This document shows positions 54,926 to 63,520 of a stretch of DNA of 64,000 nucleotides, piece after piece. The stretch is from the NCBI RefSeq assembly GCF_024505045.1, contig NZ_JANIBM010000001.1, positions 248,001 to 312,000 of the forward strand, written 5' to 3'. A model generated the notes under the pieces. That model was not told where the DNA came from, searched no databases, and worked only from the letters and a program-made list of their open reading frames with translations. Source of the stretch: Methylomonas aurea. GTDB taxonomy: Bacteria > Pseudomonadota > Gammaproteobacteria > Methylococcales > Methylomonadaceae. Numbering within the stretch: the first letter of the stretch is position 1; each line of letters starts with the position of its first letter. The position numbers and the translations under genes are program-made.

Positions 54926-57490
54926 ATGCACTCCAAGAATAGAATCAGCGATCCTCGAATCGAAGAACTGCTAACGGTTGTTCAGTCTCGCACCAGTCTC
55001 AGTGCCCATTCTATCAAACAGGGCATCCTCGAACATTTGATATACAGTCTGGGAAGGTCGCCCCACGAGGCCCCGAAACAAGCCTATTACAAGGCTTTGG
55101 CATTCGCTATACGGGACCGTTTGCAGCACCGGTGGATTAATACTGTCCAGAATTATTTAAAAGGCGTTCGCCTAAAAAAAGACGTCAAAGTCGTCTGCTA
55201 TTTTTCAGCCGAATTCATGATAGGCCCACAGCTTGAAAATAGCCTGATCAATCTCGGTATCGAGCCCGAGGTTCGTAAAGCAGTTGCTGATTTGGGTAAG
55301 GACCTCGATGAATTAATAGCCTTGGAAGCTGAGCCAGGACTCGGAAACGGCGGGCTCGGCAGATTGGCGGCTTGTTATCTGGATTCTTTGGCGACCTTGG
55401 AGCGTCCTGCCATCGGCTACGGCATTCGTTATGAGTTCGGCATCTTCGACCAACATATCCGCGACGGCTGGCAAGTGGAAATGACCGACAAATGGTTACG
55501 CGGCGGCAATCCATGGGAAATCGCCAAGCCGGAAGTCGCCTATTACGTCGGATTCGGCGGCCATTCCGAATCTTACCGCGACAATAGGGGCGACATCCGC
55601 ATGCGCTGGATTCCAGACCGCATGGTTAAGGGAGTGGCGTTCGACACACCGGTACCTGGCTATCGAGTCAATACCTGCAATACCCTTCGGTTATGGAGTG
55701 CCGAAGCCTGCGAGTCTTTTGATTTTCAGGCTTTCAATACCGGCGATTATTATCAGGCGGTGGAAGAGAAAGTTATATCCGAAACCCTAACTAAGGTTCT
55801 CTATCCCAACGACGAGCCGGAAGCCGGTAAAAAGCTTAGGTTATCGCAACAATATTTCTTCGTGTCCTGCTCACTACAGGACATGCTGCATTTGCTCGAT
55901 ATCACGGGGCAAGCCATAACGGAGTTTCCAGATCGTTTTGCCGCTCAACTGAACGATACCCATCCGGCCATCGCGGTAGCCGAATTGATGCGCCTGTTAA
56001 TCGATGAACGATTATTGTCGTGGGATGATGCCTGGCAAATCACCTGTCGTACCTTCAGCTACACCAATCACACGCTGATGCCGGAGGCTTTGGAAGCTTG
56101 GTCCTTGGCCTTATTCCAGGATCTGCTGCCCCGTCATTTGGAAATCATTTATGAAATCAATCGCCATTTTCTGGATGAAGTCAGGCAACGCTATCCCGGC
56201 GATGACGAGCGTATCGCCAAGTTATCGTTGTTCGATGAAACCAACCTCAGGCACCTTCGCATGGCACATTTGGCCTGCGTTGGCAGTCATTCCATCAATG
56301 GCGTGGCGGAACTACATACTGAATTGCTGCAAACCAGTATATTGAAAGAGTTCTACGAACTTTGGCCTGTCCGGTTTAACAATAAGACCAATGGCGTGTC
56401 GCCGCGCCGGTTTATGGTATTAGCCAATCCGGACCTAACCGAGTTGATCACTGAAACGATAGGCCCACAATGGATCACGAGGACCGATCAACTCCAAAAG
56501 CTCGAAGCTTATGCCGAGGATCCAAACTTTCGACAACGTTGGCTGGCAGTAAAACACGACAATAAAGTCAGGCTTGCCGGATATATTCAAAAACAGATCG
56601 GTATCTCTCTTGATCCAAGTTGGTTATTCGATATTCAAATCAAACGTATCCATGAATACAAACGTCAGCACCTGAATCTACTTTACATTCTGACTCTGTA
56701 TTGTCGTCTGAAACGAAATCCTACCTTGAAGCTGCCACCACAAGCCTTTATTTTCGCCGGCAAGGCCGCGCCTAATTACGCAATGGCTAAAAGCATCATC
56801 AAATTCATTCATGCCGTAGCCGAAACAATCAATCACGATCCGGAAATCAACTGTCTGTTGCGAGTTGTCTTCATCCCCAATTTCAATGTGCAGAAGAGCC
56901 AGATCATTTATCCTGCGGCGGACTTGTCCGAACAAATATCCCTGGCCGGTACAGAGGCCTCAGGCACCGGTAATATGAAATTTGCGTTGAACGGCGCATT
57001 AACCATAGGTACGCTGGATGGCGCCAATATCGAAATCCGTGAAAGAGTGGGGGCCGAGAATTTTTTCGACTTTGGTCATCAAGCATTTGAGGTGCAAAGA
57101 CTCAAACGCGAAGGTTACAGCCCCTCCTCTTACATAGAAAACGATCAGCAATTAGCGGAAATCTTCCACTTATTGGACACTGGCCATTTTACTCATGGAG
57201 ACCGGGAAATTCTCCTTCCGCTGTTGGACAATATTCGCTCGATTGACCCGTATATGGTTCTTGCGGACTATGCCGATTATATTTCCTGCCACGAGCGAAT
57301 TTGCTCGCTTTGGCAAGATCAGGATAAATGGACAAGCATGTCTATATTGAATACGGCCAGATCAGGCTGTTTTTCGTCGGACCGAGCTATACGCGAATAT
57401 TGTGATCAGATCTGGAAGGTTGGGCCGGTACCAATCAAATTACCGCCAGAGAATGCGGATAGACCGCTTGTCGAACACGACCAACGGTGA
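54926..57490 (+). CDS. glgP: Glycogen/starch phosphorylase
   Basis: An 854-residue GT35 enzyme releasing glucose-1-phosphate from alpha-glucans. EAEPGLGNGGLGRLAACYLDSLATLERPAIGYGIRYEFGIF, VRFNNKTNGVSPRRF, and the pyridoxal-phosphate lysine K685 in GTGNMKFALNGALTIGTLDGANIE are intact. The usual length is about 815-830, so it is slightly long at both ends. No other glycogen gene is in the window. The ATG has no obvious ribosome site. Confidence 0.95.
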   Translation: MHSKNRISDPRIEELLTVVQSRTSLSAHSIKQGILEHLIYSLGRSPHEAPKQAYYKALAFAIRDRLQHRWINTVQNYLKGVRLKKDVKVVCYFSAEFMIGPQLENSLINLGIEPEVRKAVADLGKDLDELIALEAEPGLGNGGLGRLAACYLDSLATLERPAIGYGIRYEFGIFDQHIRDGWQVEMTDKWLRGGNPWEIAKPEVAYYVGFGGHSESYRDNRGDIRMRWIPDRMVKGVAFDTPVPGYRVNTCNTLRLWSAEACESFDFQAFNTGDYYQAVEEKVISETLTKVLYPNDEPEAGKKLRLSQQYFFVSCSLQDMLHLLDITGQAITEFPDRFAAQLNDTHPAIAVAELMRLLIDERLLSWDDAWQITCRTFSYTNHTLMPEALEAWSLALFQDLLPRHLEIIYEINRHFLDEVRQRYPGDDERIAKLSLFDETNLRHLRMAHLACVGSHSINGVAELHTELLQTSILKEFYELWPVRFNNKTNGVSPRRFMVLANPDLTELITETIGPQWITRTDQLQKLEAYAEDPNFRQRWLAVKHDNKVRLAGYIQKQIGISLDPSWLFDIQIKRIHEYKRQHLNLLYILTLYCRLKRNPTLKLPPQAFIFAGKAAPNYAMAKSIIKFIHAVAETINHDPEINCLLRVVFIPNFNVQKSQIIYPAADLSEQISLAGTEASGTGNMKFALNGALTIGTLDGANIEIRERVGAENFFDFGHQAFEVQRLKREGYSPSSYIENDQQLAEIFHLLDTGHFTHGDREILLPLLDNIRSIDPYMVLADYADYISCHERICSLWQDQDKWTSMSILNTARSGCFSSDRAIREYCDQIWKVGPVPIKLPPENADRPLVEHDQR

Positions 57491-57506
57491 GATTAACCTG
57501 ATAAAT

Positions 57507-57535
57507 TTGACGGGAATATAAAACAGGTTTACTTT
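57507..57535 (+). promoter_or_regulatory. Possible promoter of the HMGR-UbiA cluster
   Basis: TTGACG at 57507-57512 and TACTTT at 57530-57535 are 17 bases apart, 33 bases before the HMG-CoA reductase start. The -10 is weak. It suggests that the cluster is transcribed separately from glgP. Confidence 0.4.
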
Positions 57536-57567
57536 CCGATTCCACATTCCATTCTGAGAGGTGGATC

Positions 57568-58836
57568 ATGTCAATTTCACGGCAACGCGCCAACCAGCAT
57601 CTTTCCCGACTGCTGGAAAGTCACTCGCTGCAAGAGCTGGCCTCAAGACTGGCCCCGCGTTCTGATACGCCGGCGATTTCCATTCCCAAACATCATCACA
57701 CATTAACTAGCGGGGAAATCGCAAAACGCTGGCACGCGCTCGGTGTCTCGGCGGAAATCCAGGCCCAGTTGCTGGATCCACAGACTGAACAGCAATATCG
57801 GAGTTATCAACACAACATCGAAAACTTCATCGGCACGGTAAAAGTACCCGTTGGATTGGTAGGGCCATTGCGGGTGAATGGCCTTTTCGCACAGGGCGAT
57901 TTCGTACTACCGCTCGCCACCACCGAAGCCGCGCTGGTAGCGTCCTATAGTCGTGGCGCGCAACTCATTACCGAAGCCGGTGGCTGCACGGCGATGTTGT
58001 TGAGCGAGGGCGTCAGCCGCGCTCCCGGCTTTGCCTTCGAGAATTTGCGCGATGCCGGGCTATTCGTGGCTTGGGCGGTTACCCAAGAAGAGCAATTCCG
58101 TCTAGCCGCCGAGCGGACTACCCGGCATGGCAAACTCGCCGATCTGGAATTCACCGTAGAAGGCAATCATGTCTACCTGCGCTTTCAGTTTCTGACCGGC
58201 GATGCCGCCGGGCAAAACATGGTGACCATCGCCACTCAGGCCATTTGCGATTACATCATCGCCACCTCGCCACTCAAACCGAAATATTACTTTCTGGAAG
58301 CCAATTTTTCCGGCGATAAGAAAGCTAGCTTGCAATCGTTTCTGGCCGTGCGCGGCAAGAAAGTCACCGCGGAAGTGTTGATACCCGGTCCAATGATCAA
58401 AACCCATCTGCATACCTCGGCCGCCGCAATGGTCGATCATTGGCGCATGGCGGCGATAGGTGGCGTACTGAGTGGCACAATCGGTGTACAGGGCCATTAC
58501 GCCAACGGTTTGGCCGCTTTGTATCTGGCTTGTGGGCAGGACGTTGCCTGTGTCGCCGAATCCGCCGTCGGAGTAACGCGCTTCGAACAGACCGAAAACC
58601 ACGATTTATACGCCGCGGTGACGCTGCCCAATTTGATAGTGGGCAGCGTCGGCGGCGGCACCGGCCTGCCCAGCCAGCATGCCTGCCTGGAAATTGCCGG
58701 CTTTGCTGGCGCGGACAAGGCGCAGGCCTTTGCTGAAACCTGCGCCGCGCTGTGCCTGGCTGGTGAGCTTTCGATTGTTGGCGCGCTATGCGCCGGCGAT
58801 TTCGCCCGCGCCCATCAAAAACTAGCACGGGGATAA
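57568..58836 (+). CDS. Class I-like HMG-CoA reductase
   Basis: A 422-residue protein with all signatures of HMG-CoA reductase, which reduces HMG-CoA to mevalonate with NADPH. Dimer motif ENFIG is at 85-89, PLATTEAALVAS carries catalytic E120, TGDAAGQNMV is at 210-219, GDKKAS contains the lysine (251/252), GQD contains D325, the NADPH loop GSVGGGTGLPSQ is near 359-370, and H416 is in the C-terminal DFARAHQK. All four catalytic residues are thus present. Bacteria of this kind normally make isoprenoids by the MEP route, so a lone HMG-CoA reductase is odd, and no other mevalonate gene is visible. The UbiA gene follows after 4 bases. Confidence 0.88.
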   Translation: MSISRQRANQHLSRLLESHSLQELASRLAPRSDTPAISIPKHHHTLTSGEIAKRWHALGVSAEIQAQLLDPQTEQQYRSYQHNIENFIGTVKVPVGLVGPLRVNGLFAQGDFVLPLATTEAALVASYSRGAQLITEAGGCTAMLLSEGVSRAPGFAFENLRDAGLFVAWAVTQEEQFRLAAERTTRHGKLADLEFTVEGNHVYLRFQFLTGDAAGQNMVTIATQAICDYIIATSPLKPKYYFLEANFSGDKKASLQSFLAVRGKKVTAEVLIPGPMIKTHLHTSAAAMVDHWRMAAIGGVLSGTIGVQGHYANGLAALYLACGQDVACVAESAVGVTRFEQTENHDLYAAVTLPNLIVGSVGGGTGLPSQHACLEIAGFAGADKAQAFAETCAALCLAGELSIVGALCAGDFARAHQKLARG

Positions 58837-58840
58837 CGCG

Positions 58841-59755
58841 ATGTGGAATGCAATCAAACAAAACCGCTGGTGGATTTATCAGCAAGAACGTTTTCCGGTG
58901 TTCGCGCACGGCACACTGATTGCCGTCTTCAGCTTGGCGGCCGTCGCTTATTCGGCCGTGCTAGGCGGGCGCTATGCCTTAGAACTCTCGGCCTTTGCGG
59001 TTGCCTTCGCCACCACATTCGGTTTTTTTCTCTTGTTACGCATCGCCGATGAATTCAAGGATTTCGAGGACGACTGCCGTTACCGTGCTTATCGCCCGGT
59101 CCCGCGCGGATTGATCGGTTTGAACGATCTGCGTTATCTGGCGATCATCGTTCTGGCATTACAGATGCTGGCGGCACTGCTGCTGCACGCGCCATTGGCA
59201 ATGTTGTTGGTCTTGGTCTGGGTTTATCTGGGCTTGATGACAGTGGAGTTTTTCGCCGGTTCCTGGCTGCGGCGGCACCCAACGCCTTATATGTTGAGCC
59301 ACATGCTGATCATGCCGCTGATTCAGCTTTATGCCAGCGCCTGCGATTGGCTGCCGCAAACTTCGACTCCGCCGGCCGGATTAAGCTGGTTTCTTGCCGC
59401 CAGCTATGCCAATGGCCTGGTGATCGAAATCGGCCGCAAGATTCGCGTGCCGGAAGACGAGGAACCCGGCGTCGAAACCTATTCGGTGCTGTGGGGACGC
59501 AAAACCGCCTGCCTCGTTTGGTTGAGCGCCATGGGCGCAGCCGGCGTTTTCGCATCGCTGGCGGCCGACCGTGTCGCTGTTGGAGGGCTCACAATAGTGC
59601 TGCTGAGCCTGGGTTGGATAATATCGGCGTTGCTGGCGTTTCACTTCCTAACCCAGACCCGGACCCAAAGCGGAAAAGCCATCGAGACCTGTTCCGGGCT
59701 TTGGACGCTGGCCTCCTATCTGTTGCTGGGACCAGTTGCGTTATTGATGGTTTGA
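58841..59755 (+). CDS. UbiA-superfamily prenyltransferase
   Basis: A 304-residue membrane protein with about seven to nine hydrophobic helices. The first aspartate-rich motif is ADEFKDFEDD at 69-78, followed by YRAYRPVPRGLI, and the second conserved region EIGRKIRVPEDEEPGVETYS starts at E196. Enzymes of this superfamily transfer prenyl groups to aromatic or lipid acceptors in the membrane. The acceptor here is unknown. The gene is 4 bases after the HMG-CoA reductase and 10 before the dikinase, clearly one operon. Confidence 0.86.
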   Translation: MWNAIKQNRWWIYQQERFPVFAHGTLIAVFSLAAVAYSAVLGGRYALELSAFAVAFATTFGFFLLLRIADEFKDFEDDCRYRAYRPVPRGLIGLNDLRYLAIIVLALQMLAALLLHAPLAMLLVLVWVYLGLMTVEFFAGSWLRRHPTPYMLSHMLIMPLIQLYASACDWLPQTSTPPAGLSWFLAASYANGLVIEIGRKIRVPEDEEPGVETYSVLWGRKTACLVWLSAMGAAGVFASLAADRVAVGGLTIVLLSLGWIISALLAFHFLTQTRTQSGKAIETCSGLWTLASYLLLGPVALLMV

Positions 59756-59765
59756 GGTTGCAGCC

Positions 59766-62426
59766 ATGGCGCTGATTTTGTTTCCGGAACAAGTATCGCC
59801 CCAAGATTCTATCGGCGGCAAAGCCGGCTCGCTGCTGGCGCTAGCCAGGGCCAAACTGCCGATTCCCGACTGGTTTGTCGTCACGCCCGCCGCCTTTTAC
59901 GCCAGTCTCCCCGCTGAGTTGGGTGAGACGCCCCCCGGCGACTGGCAGGCGGACATAATCAGTCAGGCAATGGTTGACATCCAGCCGGGCGCCGCGGTGG
60001 TTAGCGCCTTAGAGCGGGCCCTTATCCGGCTTTGCCCGGATGACGCGCTGTTGGCGGTACGGTCTTCAGCCGTCGATGAAGACAGCGCTCATCATTCCTT
60101 TGCCGGGCAATTGGAAAGTTTTCTGGGCGTAGAAAAAGATCAAGTCGCACGGTACGTCGCCGATGTCTGGCGCTCGGCGTTCTCGGCAAGGGTGTTGGCC
60201 TACCGCACTCAAGCCGGATTGCCAGCTTTTACCGGCGTTCCAGCCGTTTTGGTGCAGCGCATGGTCGACGCGGATCAATCCGGCGTGGCATTCGCCGCCG
60301 ACCCGGCCAGCGGCCGGCGATCGCTGGCCGTCATCGCCTCGGTCTATGGACTGGCCAGCGCCTTGGTAAGCGGCGATGTGGAGGGCGATACTTTCCAGGT
60401 CGATCGGCAGAACAACATCGTATTCAGGCATGTCGTCGACAAGCCTAAAGCACTAAAACTGTCGGCAATTGGCATCGATAAAGTCGTGGCCGTCGCTATC
60501 GACGCCAAACAAGCGCAGCTCAGCAGCCTGGAAGACCGGCAAATCGTTGAAATAGCCGAATTAGCTCGCCAGGCCAGCCGTTTTTTCAGCCGCCCCCAGG
60601 ACATCGAATGGGCCTACGCCGACAAAACGCTTTATCTAGTTCAGTCCCGCCCGATTACCTCGCTGTACCGGATGGCCGACCCCGACGGCCAATTCACGCT
60701 GTGGGACAACAGCAATATCGTCGAAAGCTACGGCGGCATCACCACCCCGCTCACCTACAGTTTTGCCCGTAGCGCTTACCGCGAGGTATATCGTCAATTC
60801 TGCCGCATCCTCGGCGTGACGGAGGCGGTGATTCAGGAAAACAATGCGACCTTTTCCTGCATGATAGGCCTGATCCGCGGCCGGGTTTATTACAACCTGC
60901 TGTCATGGTACACCGCGTTATCGTTGCTACCGGGATTTTCCAGCAATCGCCGTTTCATGGAACAAATGATGGGTGTCAAGGAAGCCCTGCCCCAGGCTTT
61001 AATAGGGCAAGTGCTTGCCAGGAACCGACGCAACCGCAGTCTCGATGTTTTGTATCTCCTTCGCACCGTGGCCGGCTTGCTGATCAACCACTTCAGCCTG
61101 GAAACCAAGATCAAACACTTCTATGCCCGACTCGACGCCGCGCTGACTCCGCCCGGCGTGCCGTTGGAATACATGCGTCCCGATCAGTTATGCTCGTATT
61201 ACCGCGAATTGGAACAGAAACTGCTCACACGCTGGGATGCGCCGCTGATCAACGACTTTTTCGCGATGATTTTCCATGGCCTGTTGCGGCGTTTGACGGC
61301 CGCCTGGTGCGCGGACGGCCAAGAAACGCTAGCCAACGACCTATTATGCGGCGAAGGCGGCATGATCAGCGCGGAACCCGCCCAGCGTCTTAAGGCGATG
61401 GCGCGGCTTGCCGCCACCGACCCGCAATTGGTCGACTGCCTTAGACAAGGTAATGGCGATGACATCGAAACGGCATTGGCGAAACACACCCAACTCCATC
61501 GGCTCTATCAAGATTACCTCGAGCGGTTTGGCGAGCGTTGCATCGGCGAACTGAAACTGGAAAGCCGCACGCTAGCCGACGAGCCGCTGTCATTACTGCG
61601 CTGCATCGGCGAATTGGCGGCCAAGCCTGTCGACGCCACTGCGGAAGAAACGGCCGAACGGCGGATACGCCGCAAGGCCGAAAACCAGGTAGCCAGTAAG
61701 TTAGCGCATCACCCCTTGCGCAAGCATCTGTTGCTATGGGTACTCAGCCATGCACGCCGGCGAGTGCGCGACCGGGAAAATCTGCGCTTCGAACGGACCC
61801 GGTTATTCGGACGCGTCAGGCGCCTGTTGGTCGAATTCGGCCGCCGATTGTATGCATTAAATCTGCTCGATGATCCCCGGGATATATTCTATCTGGAGGT
61901 CGAGGAAATCCTGGCCTTTGTCGAAGGCACCGCTACGACCACGCGGCTTTGCGAACTGGCGGCGCTACGCAAAGCTGAGTTCGATCAATACCGGCAAGAT
62001 CCGCCTCCGGCGCCGCGCTTTTCAACCCGGGGCATCGTCTATCAGGGCCATGACTATCGCGCGGAGCAACATCCGGCCGCTGCTGAACTCTCTTCGGATG
62101 AACTGAGCGGTCTGGGCTGTTGCGCCGGCAAAGTTCAGGGAGTGGTACATGTGGTCAGAGATCCCGGCCAGACCCGCCTAAGTCCCGGCGAGATCTTGGT
62201 CGCGGAATTCACCGATCCGGGCTGGATAATGCTGTTTCCGGCGGCGGCCGGCATCGTCGTCGAACGCGGCAGCCTGTTGTCGCATTCGGCCATCGTTGCC
62301 CGCGAGTTGGGAATTCCGGCAATTGTGGGGGTAAACAATGCCACCCAATTGCTGAAGGATGGTGACCGGATAACAATGGACGGCGCGACGGGTCTGATTC
62401 ATCGTTTGGCCGACGCATCGCCATGA
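59766..62426 (+). CDS. ATP-grasp/His-swivel phosphotransferase (PEP synthase / rifampin phosphotransferase-like)
   Basis: An 886-residue protein. The N-terminal ATP-grasp domain (about 1-300) has IGGKAGS at 16-22, LAVRSSAVDEDSAHHSFAGQLESFLGV and DIEWAYADKTLYLVQSRPITS. A middle region of about 450 residues has no catalytic motif that I recognise. The C-terminal swivel domain has FTDPGWIMLFPAAAGIVVERGSLLSHSAIVARELGIPAIVGV with the phosphohistidine H840. The PEP-binding TIM barrel of true PEP synthase is absent; length and domain order match rifampin phosphotransferases. It likely uses ATP to phosphorylate a small molecule or lipid precursor (inference). It overlaps the next gene by 4 bases. Confidence 0.82.
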   Translation: MALILFPEQVSPQDSIGGKAGSLLALARAKLPIPDWFVVTPAAFYASLPAELGETPPGDWQADIISQAMVDIQPGAAVVSALERALIRLCPDDALLAVRSSAVDEDSAHHSFAGQLESFLGVEKDQVARYVADVWRSAFSARVLAYRTQAGLPAFTGVPAVLVQRMVDADQSGVAFAADPASGRRSLAVIASVYGLASALVSGDVEGDTFQVDRQNNIVFRHVVDKPKALKLSAIGIDKVVAVAIDAKQAQLSSLEDRQIVEIAELARQASRFFSRPQDIEWAYADKTLYLVQSRPITSLYRMADPDGQFTLWDNSNIVESYGGITTPLTYSFARSAYREVYRQFCRILGVTEAVIQENNATFSCMIGLIRGRVYYNLLSWYTALSLLPGFSSNRRFMEQMMGVKEALPQALIGQVLARNRRNRSLDVLYLLRTVAGLLINHFSLETKIKHFYARLDAALTPPGVPLEYMRPDQLCSYYRELEQKLLTRWDAPLINDFFAMIFHGLLRRLTAAWCADGQETLANDLLCGEGGMISAEPAQRLKAMARLAATDPQLVDCLRQGNGDDIETALAKHTQLHRLYQDYLERFGERCIGELKLESRTLADEPLSLLRCIGELAAKPVDATAEETAERRIRRKAENQVASKLAHHPLRKHLLLWVLSHARRRVRDRENLRFERTRLFGRVRRLLVEFGRRLYALNLLDDPRDIFYLEVEEILAFVEGTATTTRLCELAALRKAEFDQYRQDPPPAPRFSTRGIVYQGHDYRAEQHPAAAELSSDELSGLGCCAGKVQGVVHVVRDPGQTRLSPGEILVAEFTDPGWIMLFPAAAGIVVERGSLLSHSAIVARELGIPAIVGVNNATQLLKDGDRITMDGATGLIHRLADASP

Positions 62427-63520
62427 CTACCGAAATTGCCGCCAATGCCGATTTCAGCACCATCCGTTACGCGCAGTGTTGGGAGGATGCCGACGTATTG
62501 TTGAAAGCACTGGCGATTCGGCCGGGGGATGTTTGCTTATCGATCGCCTCGGCCGGCGATAACTGTCTGGCCATGCTCGCTCACGACCCCAGCCGGGTGA
62601 TTGCGCTGGATATCAGCCCGGCCCAATTGTACTGTCTGGAACTACGCATCGCGGCCTACCGCAACCTGGAACATCCGGAACTCCTGGAACTGATCGGGTC
62701 CCGTCCCAGCATCAGGCGCTTGCAGCTTTACCAACACTGTCGCCCGTCATTAAGCCAAAATGCCCGCTGTTTCTGGGACGAGCGTCGAACGGCGATCGAA
62801 CAAGGCATAGGCAGCGCCGGCAAATTCGAACGCTACTTTAGTTTGTTTAGACGTTATATCTTGCCGCTGATACACGGGCGCACCACTGTGGTTCAAATGC
62901 TGCGAGGCGGCAACGCTAGCGAGCGGGAGGCGTTTTATTCGAGGATTTGGGATAACCGGCGCTGGCGCTTATTGTTTCGTTTGTTCTTTTCCCGGCTGGT
63001 GATGGGTCGTCTCGGGCGCGATCCGAGTTTTTTCCGTTATGTTGAAGGTGGAATCGCCGAGCGCCTAATGGAACGGACTCGTCACGCGCTGGTGGCATTA
63101 AATCCCAAGGACAATCCTTATCTGCACTGGATCGTGACCGGCCGCCACGGCGAGGCATTGCCGTTCGCTTTGCGCGCGGAAAACTTCGCTACCATCCGCA
63201 ACAACCTGGATCGCCTGGAATGGCGTTGCTGCGCGTTGGAAGACTTTCTATCATCAAACGACCGGCCGACTATCCAGCGCTTTAATCTCAGCGACATTTT
63301 CGAATATATGGCCGAATCGCAGTATCTGGCCTTGCTGCGTGACCTTGTTTCGGCAGCATCGCCCGGAGCGCGGCTGGTTTACTGGAACCTGTTGGCTCCG
63401 CGCCGAAGACCCCAAAGCATGGCTGAGCAACTGCACTCGCTGGACGAACTGGCGGTATCGTTGCATGGCCAGGATAAGGCTTTTTTTTATGGGGCGTTGA
63501 TCGTGGAGGAAGTGTTTTGA
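62423..63520 (+). CDS. DUF3419 family protein (BtaA-like 3-amino-3-carboxypropyl transferase)
   Basis: A 365-residue protein with the DUF3419 signature FSTIRYAQCWEDADVLLKALAIRPGDVCLSIASAGDNCLAML (residues 11-52) and the SAM-binding VIALDISPAQLYCLELRIAAYRNL. The C-terminal part includes FNLSDIFEYMAESQYLALLRDL and RLVYWNLLAPRR. Characterised BtaA moves the 3-amino-3-carboxypropyl group of SAM to diacylglycerol in betaine-lipid synthesis. A btaB methyltransferase is not seen. It overlaps both neighbours by 4 bases. Confidence 0.85.
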   Translation: MTTEIAANADFSTIRYAQCWEDADVLLKALAIRPGDVCLSIASAGDNCLAMLAHDPSRVIALDISPAQLYCLELRIAAYRNLEHPELLELIGSRPSIRRLQLYQHCRPSLSQNARCFWDERRTAIEQGIGSAGKFERYFSLFRRYILPLIHGRTTVVQMLRGGNASEREAFYSRIWDNRRWRLLFRLFFSRLVMGRLGRDPSFFRYVEGGIAERLMERTRHALVALNPKDNPYLHWIVTGRHGEALPFALRAENFATIRNNLDRLEWRCCALEDFLSSNDRPTIQRFNLSDIFEYMAESQYLALLRDLVSAASPGARLVYWNLLAPRRRPQSMAEQLHSLDELAVSLHGQDKAFFYGALIVEEVF

